Assembly (NCBI GenBank): GCA_023423495.1
Contig: JAFAFM010000043.1
Span: 1 to 21,648 of the forward strand
Reading direction: 5' to 3'
DNA: 21,648 nucleotides
DNA from: Armatimonadota bacterium
Lineage (GTDB): Bacteria; Armatimonadota; Fimbriimonadia; Fimbriimonadales; Fimbriimonadaceae
Part shown: one piece after another, positions 15,664 through 21,648 of the stretch
How the letters are laid out: each line of letters starts with the position of its first letter
How positions within the stretch are numbered: position 1 is the stretch's first letter
Position numbers and translations under genes: made by a program
The notes under the pieces: generated by a model
The model's input: the letters and a program-made list of their open reading frames with translations, nothing else
Databases searched by the model: none
What the model was told of the DNA's origin: nothing

Positions 15664-15679
15664 CAGCATTACAATACTG
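15664..15679. promoter_or_regulatory. Candidate operator upstream of the mhqO-like gene
   Basis: Interrupted perfect dyad CAGnATTnnAATnCTG (12 of 16 positions symmetric), 16-31 bases upstream of the ATG at 15648. It covers the only -10-like hexamers there (minus-strand TATTGT or TGTAAT). Size and position resemble MarR-family operators. The regulator itself is not identified. Confidence 0.45.
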
Positions 15680-15692
15680 CACCAAGCTGCGC

Positions 15693-16289
15693 TTAAAGGG
15701 CTAAAACGCCCTGCTCGCGGGCGGCGACGGGCGCAAAAGAGCGTCGGTGAAGAGGGCAAGGGCCCAGTTCTTCCAGGGCGGAAAAGTGCTCTGGCGTGGG
15801 ATATCCGAAGTGGCGTTCGAAACCATATCCGGGAAACGCCTCCGAGATTTCAATCATGTAACGATCGCGAGCGGTCTTCGCCAAGATCGAGGCGGCGGCG
15901 ATGCAAGCCATTTTGGCGTCACCCTTGATAACCGCCTTCGCCGTTCCCGCTAAGGCATTCGGAACCTTGTTTCCGTCCACGTAGATCCGTTTGCAATCCA
16001 AACCCAGCCCATGATAAGCCCGCTCCATTGCCGCCATGCTCGCCCAAAGGATATTGATACGATCGATTTCTTCCCGATCGGCAAAGCAGACAGACCACTT
16101 GGCCTCAGCCTTAATGCGCTTTTCTAAGGTCCAGCGCTCATCCGGTGTGAGTTGCTTTGAATCGTTGAGACCTGTGACATCGAAGCTTTTAGGAAGGATT
16201 ACTGCGGCCGCGACAACCGGACCCGCCAGCGGCCCCCGTCCAGCCTCATCCAAGCCAACCGCCCCCATCACATGTCTCAGCGCCTTCAT
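15693..16289 (-). CDS. rnhB: Ribonuclease HII
   Basis: Cytoplasmic endonuclease that cuts the RNA strand of RNA-DNA hybrids and removes misincorporated ribonucleotides. The 198 residues are typical. GLDEAGRGPLAGPV (12-25) holds Asp14 and Glu15; Asp105 (YVDGNKV) and Asp124 (IKGDAKMACIAAASILAKTARD) complete the four-acid site. The N-terminus is short, with six residues before the core. The ATG overlaps the lipB stop in ATGA, showing translational coupling. Confidence 0.96.
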   Translation of the reverse strand: MKALRHVMGAVGLDEAGRGPLAGPVVAAAVILPKSFDVTGLNDSKQLTPDERWTLEKRIKAEAKWSVCFADREEIDRINILWASMAAMERAYHGLGLDCKRIYVDGNKVPNALAGTAKAVIKGDAKMACIAAASILAKTARDRYMIEISEAFPGYGFERHFGYPTPEHFSALEELGPCPLHRRSFAPVAAREQGVLAL

Positions 16290-16927
16290 CGAGTGATTTC
16301 AATGTCAAAGACGTTTTCAAAAGCTGTTCTGACCAACGGTTTTGCGTCTTCGATAGTTATCTCCCGCCCAGCTTCATTGCTGAGGGAAGTCACGCCGTAA
16401 TTATGAATTCCGCACGGGACGATTGTGTCGAATGGAAATAAGTCGTTGTTACAGTTCAGCGCGATCCCGTGGATTGACACCCACTTCGACACCTTGATCC
16501 CAATCGCGGCAACCTTTTTCTGCCGGATCCAAACCCCTGTATTGATGCTCTCCCGCGTCCCCTCGAGTCCGATGGTTGAAATCGCTTGGATGATCGTTTC
16601 CTCGAGGTCCCGAAGCCATTTGTGCAGATCCTTGCCATAGCGGCGGATATCGAAAACAGGATAGATGACCAGTTGCTTGGGACCATGAAAAGTCACGTCC
16701 CCACCACGGTCGGTAGTCACGAGATCGATCCCCAGGCGAGCGTATTCGTCCCGTGTCAACCTGAGGTTTTCATCGTGAAAGTTTGCGCCGAGAGTCAGGA
16801 CCGCCGGGTGCTCGACAAAAATCAGCGTGTCGTCCTTGGTTCCGGCCTGCACCTCGGCCTGGATCTGCTTCTGGATTTCCCAGGCAGCCCGGTACTCCAG
16901 AAATCCTAAGTCGAGTAAGTCTGCCAA
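16286..16927 (-). CDS. lipB: Octanoyl-[acyl-carrier-protein]:protein N-octanoyltransferase
   Basis: Transfers octanoyl from ACP to lipoyl domains of E2 and GcvH, the first step of lipoate assembly before LipA. The 213 residues contain RGGDVTFHGPKQLVIYP (74-90), GVWIRQKKVAAIGIKV (131-146) with catalytic Lys145, and IVPCGIHNYGVTSL (169-182) with nucleophile Cys172. The start is a TTG lying 22 bases inside the 3' end of the cyclase-like gene, because no later start codon precedes the conserved N-terminal strand. Ribosome-binding support is weak (GGA at about nine bases). lipA is not in the window. Confidence 0.95.
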   Translation of the reverse strand: MADLLDLGFLEYRAAWEIQKQIQAEVQAGTKDDTLIFVEHPAVLTLGANFHDENLRLTRDEYARLGIDLVTTDRGGDVTFHGPKQLVIYPVFDIRRYGKDLHKWLRDLEETIIQAISTIGLEGTRESINTGVWIRQKKVAAIGIKVSKWVSIHGIALNCNNDLFPFDTIVPCGIHNYGVTSLSNEAGREITIEDAKPLVRTAFENVFDIEITR

Positions 16928-18693
16928 GATTCGTCCAAAATTGGATTCAGGGCAAGCAGCACGTTTTGGCCGTCGATCTGTTTTGCAAGGGGGATGAACT
17001 CCTCGATCGGCAAACTGTTGGCGACCTCCTCAGTAACTGCGATCCCTCCGACCGGAGCGGCCGCCTGCACGTGCGCCGCAATGTCGATGACTTCTGTAAA
17101 CTCGACCTCATCCAAGTCCCCAACGATTTCACCCATGTGAAGTCCAATGCGCAGCCGAAACGGAAGTTGGAGTCGATTGTCCTCTCGGTTGAAACGCTCG
17201 ATGTCGGTTTGAATTCTTTTCGCGGCGGTGAATGCCTCCTGAGCGCTTTCAAACGCGATAACGGCTCCGTCGCCAGCAGTGCTGTGGACTCGACCCCTTA
17301 ACTCGTGGGCCAATTCCATCAACAAGCTTTGATACTCGCGGAATGAATATTCGACCGCCAATGGATCGGCATAGGATTTCATTTCCGAGCTCTTGGCTGC
17401 GTCCACGACCATCACGCAGATATGCGAGCGGCGATCTGAGAGCTTCCACTGAATCTTGACCATTTCGGCCAAGATCGTGGCGGGGTCGTTCTGGGCCAAG
17501 TTCAGTTCCTTGGAAGTTCGCCGCTGCACGATTCCACCCAAAGCGCCGAACATGGCAACGACCACATATCCCGCAGCGGTCAGAAGAAGCTGCCAAGGGT
17601 TCAGGCTCGGCTGCAGGCGAGCGATGTTGAACACCTGAATACCGATCAGGATCGGAGGGATCCCGCCGATGGTTATCGCAAGCGACTGGACGATGGCATA
17701 TCTAAAGTTTTTCGCAAAGAATCCCGAAAGAATGTAGGCAAGCAGTGTAATCGCGGACAGTACAAGTTGAACAAACACCGGCCACGTCGGGCTCGTACCC
17801 CTTGTGAATTCTGTACCTGAGCTCATCATGGTGATGACCATGAGGGTGTTCAACACTAGTCCGGTCAGCAATGCCCACAATGGACCGGTCGCGAGCAAAG
17901 CCTTCACAAAATCAGAATCGAAAATACTGGGCTTGGGGGCGATCCCTTTACTGGCGTCGAGGCGCTCCTGCATCGAGAAATAGAACTCGAGTAGTTCTTG
18001 TCGGGACATTCTGTCTTCCCGTAGTTTAAGGCGCAGCATCTCAAAGTAAGCGCCCAAGACGGCGGCTCCGCTGCCGATCGCGGCATAGATCGCACAAACA
18101 ACCAGCATCGCGAACGCAACTAGAAGAAGCAGACCGCCGATCACTGTCTCCTGCGCATTGCGCATCGAGAGCCATACCGAGATCATGGAGAAGAAGGAGA
18201 TCCCGATCCAGAGTCCCAGTCCGCTGAGCAGCGCATAACGGACCATCTTTTTCTTGAAATAGGTAATCATGTGGAGGCTAAACACCACCACCGCCACGAC
18301 GAAAACCAAGATGCTCTGAATGGATAGCCGTGAACCTTCGGGCCCGACTTGCACCGATGTCGTTGCTTCAGACAGAAATGCCACGATCGCTACGAATACT
18401 GTTGATCCGAGGACAAACAGAACTGGATTTCTCGTCAGACGTTCGAAGAGCGCGTCCAGCCATTGGTACCCGCGGATGATAAATGAGAAGTCCGGCTTTG
18501 GAAACCAGGGCTCAGCTTTTCGGGTACGAACTTGCACCCCGCTAAGCACATTCGCTACGAATGTGGCAGGCAATCCAAACTGCTCGGCCAATTCTTCAGG
18601 AGACCTCTGCGCATCTTCTGGATTCTGCCGCAAATGAAGCGCTAGCTGTCGGGCTGACCGAAGCTGAGCCTCATGTGAACTGTCGGATAGCAT
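16906..18693 (-). CDS. Multi-pass membrane protein with class III nucleotidyl cyclase-like domain
   Basis: 595 residues. A cytoplasmic N-terminus carries a helix-turn-helix-like stretch (about 31-52, SPEELAEQFGLPATFVANVL). About eight membrane segments lie between 90 and 390, in two groups of four split by a cytoplasmic loop (215-262). A class III cyclase homology domain follows at about 422-560. Both metal Asp residues are kept (Asp431 in MVVDAAKS, Asp475 in TAGDGAVIAF). The substrate-selecting lysine position is Ser471. The transition-state Asn and Arg of the VNxAxR motif are Asp537 and His541 (IDIAAHV). It may make cAMP or cGMP by a variant site, or be a binding-only sensor. It overlaps lipB by 22 bases. 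Confidence 0.85.
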   Translation of the reverse strand: MLSDSSHEAQLRSARQLALHLRQNPEDAQRSPEELAEQFGLPATFVANVLSGVQVRTRKAEPWFPKPDFSFIIRGYQWLDALFERLTRNPVLFVLGSTVFVAIVAFLSEATTSVQVGPEGSRLSIQSILVFVVAVVVFSLHMITYFKKKMVRYALLSGLGLWIGISFFSMISVWLSMRNAQETVIGGLLLLVAFAMLVVCAIYAAIGSGAAVLGAYFEMLRLKLREDRMSRQELLEFYFSMQERLDASKGIAPKPSIFDSDFVKALLATGPLWALLTGLVLNTLMVITMMSSGTEFTRGTSPTWPVFVQLVLSAITLLAYILSGFFAKNFRYAIVQSLAITIGGIPPILIGIQVFNIARLQPSLNPWQLLLTAAGYVVVAMFGALGGIVQRRTSKELNLAQNDPATILAEMVKIQWKLSDRRSHICVMVVDAAKSSEMKSYADPLAVEYSFREYQSLLMELAHELRGRVHSTAGDGAVIAFESAQEAFTAAKRIQTDIERFNREDNRLQLPFRLRIGLHMGEIVGDLDEVEFTEVIDIAAHVQAAAPVGGIAVTEEVANSLPIEEFIPLAKQIDGQNVLLALNPILDESWQTYST

Positions 18694-18701
18694 CCTCTAA
18701 A

Positions 18702-18717
18702 TTCCCTATCCAGGGAA
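18702..18717. repeat. Inverted repeat before the cyclase-like gene
   Basis: A perfect six-base dyad (TTCCCT, 18702-18707, and AGGGAA, 18712-18717) with a four-base spacer, 9-24 bases upstream of the ATG at 18693. It could be an operator or a small hairpin in the 5' leader. No T-run follows on either strand, so it is not a terminator. Confidence 0.55.
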
Positions 18718-18758
18718 ACGCATTCATCATATCACCGGGTTTCAAACGTAAGGACCGA

Positions 18759-18764
18759 TATACT
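18759..18764 (+). promoter_or_regulatory. -10 element of the RNase P RNA gene
   Basis: TATACT ends six bases before the first base of the P1 helix (18771), the position expected for transcription to begin at the RNA's mature 5' end. A second AT-rich hexamer, TATATT, follows at 18765-18770. No strong -35 is seen. Confidence 0.6.
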
Positions 18765-18770
18765 TATATT

Positions 18771-19088
18771 TCGAGTTGGCCGGGTGGCGGCTCCGATTTT
18801 ATCGGGGAGGAAAGTCCGGACTTCATAGGGCACGGTGCCTTGGGCAATCAAGGGCGGGGCGACCCGACGGAAAGTGCAACAGAAACATACCGCCGATGGC
18901 CATTGGCCAGGCAAGGGTGAAATCGCGAGGTAAGAGCTCACGGCCCGAACGGTAACGTCTCGGGAGGGCAAACCCCACCGGAAGCAAGGCCAAATAGGGA
19001 CGGGATGAAGCTGCCCGCTGACCGTCCGGGTTGGCCGCATAGATAAATCGCCATACAAATACAGAATCCGGCTTACAGGCCAACTCGA
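18771..19088 (+). ncRNA. rnpB: RNase P RNA, bacterial type A-like
   Basis: Catalytic RNA subunit of RNase P, which matures tRNA 5' ends. The two ends pair perfectly over eleven bases (18771-18781 with 19078-19088) as helix P1. Conserved core blocks are present in order: GAGGAAAGTCCGG (18807-18819), ACAGAAACATACCGCC (18879-18894), GGTAAGAGCTCAC (about 18930-18942), GGAGGGCAAACCCC near 18962 (P15-type loop) and AGATAAATCGCCA from 19041. The 3' block ACAGAATCCGGCTTACAGG from 19061 completes the set. Length (about 318 bases) and layout suggest the ancestral A type, though I have not folded it. No intrinsic terminator is visible in the 25 bases before the next gene. Long antisense open frames over it are spurious. 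Confidence 0.97.
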
Positions 19089-19113
19089 TCCTGCAATTCA
19101 AGTAAAGTGAGGC

Positions 19114-19725
19114 GTGCGTATTCTCGCTCCTCTCGTCTTGATCTCCTTTGCAGCAGTAGCGAGCGCTGATCGACTTATCACCATCCCAACCGGAACGAAG
19201 ATCAAACTCGATACGATCAAGTTCGAAGGATTGTGGGAACAGTCCCGAAATAGGTCGAGCCGCTATTACCTCGGGGCCGGAATTACGAACGCGATCGATG
19301 CCCAGCTTACGGGCGAGAAATTCGACGGACGCCGAATACGAAACTCCTTCGATGTCGCCTACAACTACATTCCCCCGATTACTGGAATTGGACCAGGTAT
19401 CAGCTTTGGAATCCAGGATGTACTCGGTGTAAGCCGAGACGGGCGGCGCTACTTTTTGGCCATCACGACGCGAGAAGGCTTTGCGGATTCTGTCAGCGGC
19501 ATGGTCCCCGCCGAGATAACCATCGGCGCCTACTTTGGCTCGGTGAACTCACCATTTGTTGGCGTGATGCTTCCTTTTACGGACTATGTGCGAGTGCTGG
19601 CGGAGTTCAACGGCAAGAGAATCAATGCCGGACTGGAACTCAGACCCACCAACGATATCGGGTTACGCGCGATCTTCGACCGTTCCGACGTTTTGGTTGG
19701 TGCTCAGATCTCGGTTCGGTTCTGA
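19114..19725 (+). CDS. Exported protein, probable small outer-membrane beta-barrel
   Basis: 203 residues; not a named family I recognise. A signal peptide (1-18, ending ASA) precedes a region of short amphipathic strands rich in Gly, Tyr, Phe and Arg (for example RYYLGAGITNAID, SFDVAYNYIPPI, PGISFGIQDVLGV, EITIGAYFGS). The C-terminus VLVGAQISVRF ends in phenylalanine, as in proteins inserted by BamA. This supports an outer-membrane location. GTG is the likely start, because the signal peptide begins there. TAAAGT at 19103-19108 lies five bases upstream. The last 63 bases overlap the convergent acyltransferase gene. Confidence 0.78.
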   Translation: MRILAPLVLISFAAVASADRLITIPTGTKIKLDTIKFEGLWEQSRNRSSRYYLGAGITNAIDAQLTGEKFDGRRIRNSFDVAYNYIPPITGIGPGISFGIQDVLGVSRDGRRYFLAITTREGFADSVSGMVPAEITIGAYFGSVNSPFVGVMLPFTDYVRVLAEFNGKRINAGLELRPTNDIGLRAIFDRSDVLVGAQISVRF

Positions 19726-20379
19726 GGGCAGCTTAAGCGTTAATCCATACTCGCCGCAGAGCGCCTGGATTTTCTGAGCCAGAGTCTGACTAAACAGTTC
19801 CCGAGACTCTCGGTCCGTTAAACCTTTTGCAATCTCGGCATAAGTAAATGGCTGTCCGAAAACGACGGTGATGCGGTGCCGGGGTCCCCGCTTTTTACCC
19901 CTCGGCATCACGATGTGCGTTCCAACGATCCCCACGGGAACCACGAGCGCTCCCGTCCGCTTTGCAAGCATGGCGACGCCTTTGTTGATCGGCTGCATGG
20001 TTACTCCGTCTCCACGCGTTCCTTCGGGATGCACCAGCAGCGCCTCGCCCTCATTCAGCATCTCGATGGACTTGCGGATTGCCTCCATATCTCCATCCCC
20101 ACGGTGGACCGGATACGCGCCCAAGCTCGCGATGATCTTCCCGAAGATTCCCCGAAATAGTTCTTCCTTCGCCATGAACCGAAGTCGGCGATGCGGCATG
20201 GCGCAAGCAGTTGCCGGAGGGTCGAGGTGACTGACGTGAACCGGAGCGACGATCACGGCTCCAGAATTGGGCACGTTTTCCCTACCAAGGGAGCGCAATC
20301 CGCCCGTGACGAGGCCAAAGAAAACGTTTCGCACAAGCCAATTCACGAACCGGTACCAGTTCTTATTGTGTTTGGCCAT
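19663..20379 (-). CDS. plsC: 1-acyl-glycerol-3-phosphate acyltransferase, PlsC family
   Basis: Membrane-associated acyltransferase that converts lysophosphatidate to phosphatidate in phospholipid synthesis. The 238 residues carry motif I HVSHLD (His48, Asp53, the H-x4-D pair), motif II GAYPVHRGDG (88-96), motif III HPEGTR (117-122) and the motif IV region ALVVPVGI. The hydrophobic N-terminus (about 10-30) may dip into the membrane. The last twenty-odd residues (LPSEPNRDLSTNQNVG...) are polar and unconserved-looking; they are encoded opposite the end of the barrel-like gene. No Shine-Dalgarno is seen before the ATG. Which acyl acceptor it uses is by family only. Confidence 0.9.
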   Translation of the reverse strand: MAKHNKNWYRFVNWLVRNVFFGLVTGGLRSLGRENVPNSGAVIVAPVHVSHLDPPATACAMPHRRLRFMAKEELFRGIFGKIIASLGAYPVHRGDGDMEAIRKSIEMLNEGEALLVHPEGTRGDGVTMQPINKGVAMLAKRTGALVVPVGIVGTHIVMPRGKKRGPRHRITVVFGQPFTYAEIAKGLTDRESRELFSQTLAQKIQALCGEYGLTLKLPSEPNRDLSTNQNVGTVEDRA

Positions 20380-20411
20380 GGAGGCTGAGGTTACCCGCGG
20401 TCTGTCATGCG

Positions 20412-20440
20412 TTCCAATTAGTCCGAGAACCTGCTATAAC
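20412..20440 (+). promoter_or_regulatory. Promoter of the right-edge MFS gene
   Basis: TTCCAA (20412-20417), a 17-base spacer and TATAAC (20435-20440), preceded by TGC as an extended -10. The -10 ends eight bases before the ATG at 20449 and there is no Shine-Dalgarno. This is the best-formed of the leaderless-type promoters in the window. Confidence 0.6.
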
Positions 20441-20448
20441 CCTCACGG

Positions 20449-21648
20449 ATGATCTCCCCCGCGGATGATTCGGCGCGCTTAAGGCTCAGCAAGTACCAGT
20501 GGACGATTCTCTTAGTCGCTTGGCTCGGTTGGGTGTTTGACGTTTTTGACGCCGCGATTTTTAACTTCACCAAGACCCCGATGCTGAAGGAGATGATGGG
20601 GGAAGCTGCGTATGCAGAACGAGGGACCGCCACAGAAGGCTGGATTCAGGGCATTTTTCTAGCCGGATGGGCTCTGGGAGGTCTGATCTTTGGCATCCTT
20701 GCCGACAAGTGGGGCCGAACCAGAACGCTCACAATCACAATCCTGGTCTACAGCATCTTCACCGGGTTAACCGTTTTCTGCAACGAACCTTGGCAAGTTG
20801 GCTTCATGCGGTTTGTAACAGCCTTGGGCATTGGCGGGGAGTGGGCAGCGGGCGCGGCTTTGGTGGCGGAGGTGATGCCGAATCGAGCGCGTGCGGTCGC
20901 CGCGGCCATGTTGCAGAGTGCGGCTGCGTTTGGACCTGCTTTGGCGGCATTGGCCCAAATTCCTCTGAAATCCTATTCCTGGCATGCGATGTACTTGGTT
21001 GGGCTGATCCCGGCCGCCATCTGTGTTGGGATACGGTTCTTCGTCAAGGAACCAGAAAGCACAAGGTCGGATGAAAGCCGCTCGTCAAGTCCATTTTTAG
21101 AGCTTTGGACGAATCCCCAATGGCGCAGAAACGTTGTTCTGGCGATGGTGATCGGCTCGGTCGTCGTCACTGGTGCCGGCACGGCCACCTTCTGGGCTCC
21201 GAACCTTCTGGATGCGGCGAACGCACATCTCGATAAAGCAGCGATCGCGGAGCGAAAGAGCTTTGGCATCCTGATTTCTCACATCGGCACGCTGCTTGGT
21301 GTGTTGCTGGTGCCTTGGCTTTGCGAGCGGATCGGGCGCAAGGTCACCATTGCGAGTTTTTTCGCCCTGACGCCGATCGCCGTCGTTGCTGTCGCTCGGT
21401 TGGGCACCGACTACACGACCCTGTTGTGGTTGCTGCCGATCATCAACTTCTTCGCGATCGGAATCTCGGCCGCTTCGGCCCTCTACTTCCCCGAGCTGTT
21501 TCCAACCCGGGTACGGGCGACAGGTGCGGGAATGGCTTACAACGTTGGCCGCGTCTTTTCAATCGCCATGCCGGTTATTATTGGAATCGTCATCGGTCAG
21601 TCCAAGTCGATTGGAGCTGGATTCTTACTATCGGCGGGCGTTTATGCC
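20449..21648 (+). CDS. MFS metabolite:proton symporter, 3'-truncated by the window edge
   Basis: 400 codons are visible and the frame is still open at the right edge. Major facilitator of the acid/sugar symporter type (MHS/SHS-like). It has an N-terminal segment LLVAWLGWVFDVFDAAIFNF, loop 2-3 motif GILADKWGRTRT (about residues 82-93), then RFVTALGIGGEWAAGAALVAEV in helix 4, and the second-half repeats ERIGRKVT and YFPELFPTRVRATGAGMAYNVGR. About 11 membrane segments are present so far. Typical substrates are organic acids, sialic acid or sugars; none can be assigned. The ATG follows a strong-looking leaderless promoter and lies 69 bases from the divergent plsC gene. Confidence 0.93.
   Translation, partial: MISPADDSARLRLSKYQWTILLVAWLGWVFDVFDAAIFNFTKTPMLKEMMGEAAYAERGTATEGWIQGIFLAGWALGGLIFGILADKWGRTRTLTITILVYSIFTGLTVFCNEPWQVGFMRFVTALGIGGEWAAGAALVAEVMPNRARAVAAAMLQSAAAFGPALAALAQIPLKSYSWHAMYLVGLIPAAICVGIRFFVKEPESTRSDESRSSSPFLELWTNPQWRRNVVLAMVIGSVVVTGAGTATFWAPNLLDAANAHLDKAAIAERKSFGILISHIGTLLGVLLVPWLCERIGRKVTIASFFALTPIAVVAVARLGTDYTTLLWLLPIINFFAIGISAASALYFPELFPTRVRATGAGMAYNVGRVFSIAMPVIIGIVIGQSKSIGAGFLLSAGVYA

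Noticed and set aside
18732..19101. Two minus-strand open frames (108 and 92 residues) across 18732-19101
   Set aside because: They lie antisense to the RNase P RNA, whose conserved blocks explain the sequence. Such frames are a well-known source of false proteins.

Overview
The window looks like an ordinary, gene-dense bacterial chromosome of moderately high G+C, with no prophage, insertion sequence, CRISPR array or integron visible. The host appears Gram-negative-type. One gene encodes a small exported protein with the terminal phenylalanine typical of outer-membrane barrels, and there is a type A-like RNase P RNA. I cannot place it firmly. Protein style and gene mix are compatible with a deep-branching phylum such as Armatimonadota (Fimbriimonas-like), but that is inference only.

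Layout. Positions 1-2870 (+) hold the end of adenylate kinase, methionine aminopeptidase (translationally coupled, the usual adk-map pair of the ribosomal spc region) and an exported M28 metallopeptidase closed by the one clear intrinsic terminator. Positions 2911-5443 (-) hold a SulP anion transporter followed by a SAM methyltransferase. Positions 5531-7689 (+) hold a deoxyribose-phosphate aldolase and an MFS exporter, followed by two tandem tRNA-Gly genes (UCC, CCC). Positions 7893-8327 (-) hold a Fic/Doc-like protein with a ruined active-site motif. Divergent from it is a lipoprotein serine hydrolase (8372-9826, +), which meets an orphan CoA-transferase B subunit (-) tail to tail. Two unassigned genes follow (10559-11155 +, 11159-11704 -), then gyrB (-).

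From 18693 down to 14048 (-) runs a tight set: membrane class III cyclase-like protein, lipB, rnhB, then an mhqO/mhqD-like pair (glyoxalase-fold dioxygenase plus alpha/beta hydrolase). That pair has its own ribosome-binding site and a dyad in the short gap before it. The RNase P RNA gene (18771-19088, +) is divergent from the cyclase, followed by the exported barrel-like protein. A PlsC-family acyltransferase (-) converges with and overlaps that protein gene by 63 bases. An MFS/metabolite symporter runs off the right edge.

No clearly new multi-gene system is evident. The most interesting signals are: (i) a recurring leaderless-promoter architecture, a -10 hexamer 6-9 bases before the start codon with no Shine-Dalgarno; (ii) two proteins whose family active-site residues are replaced (the Doc-like protein and the cyclase-like protein); (iii) the quinone-detoxification-like mhqOD pair with a candidate operator; (iv) the antisense 3' overlap of the barrel and acyltransferase genes.
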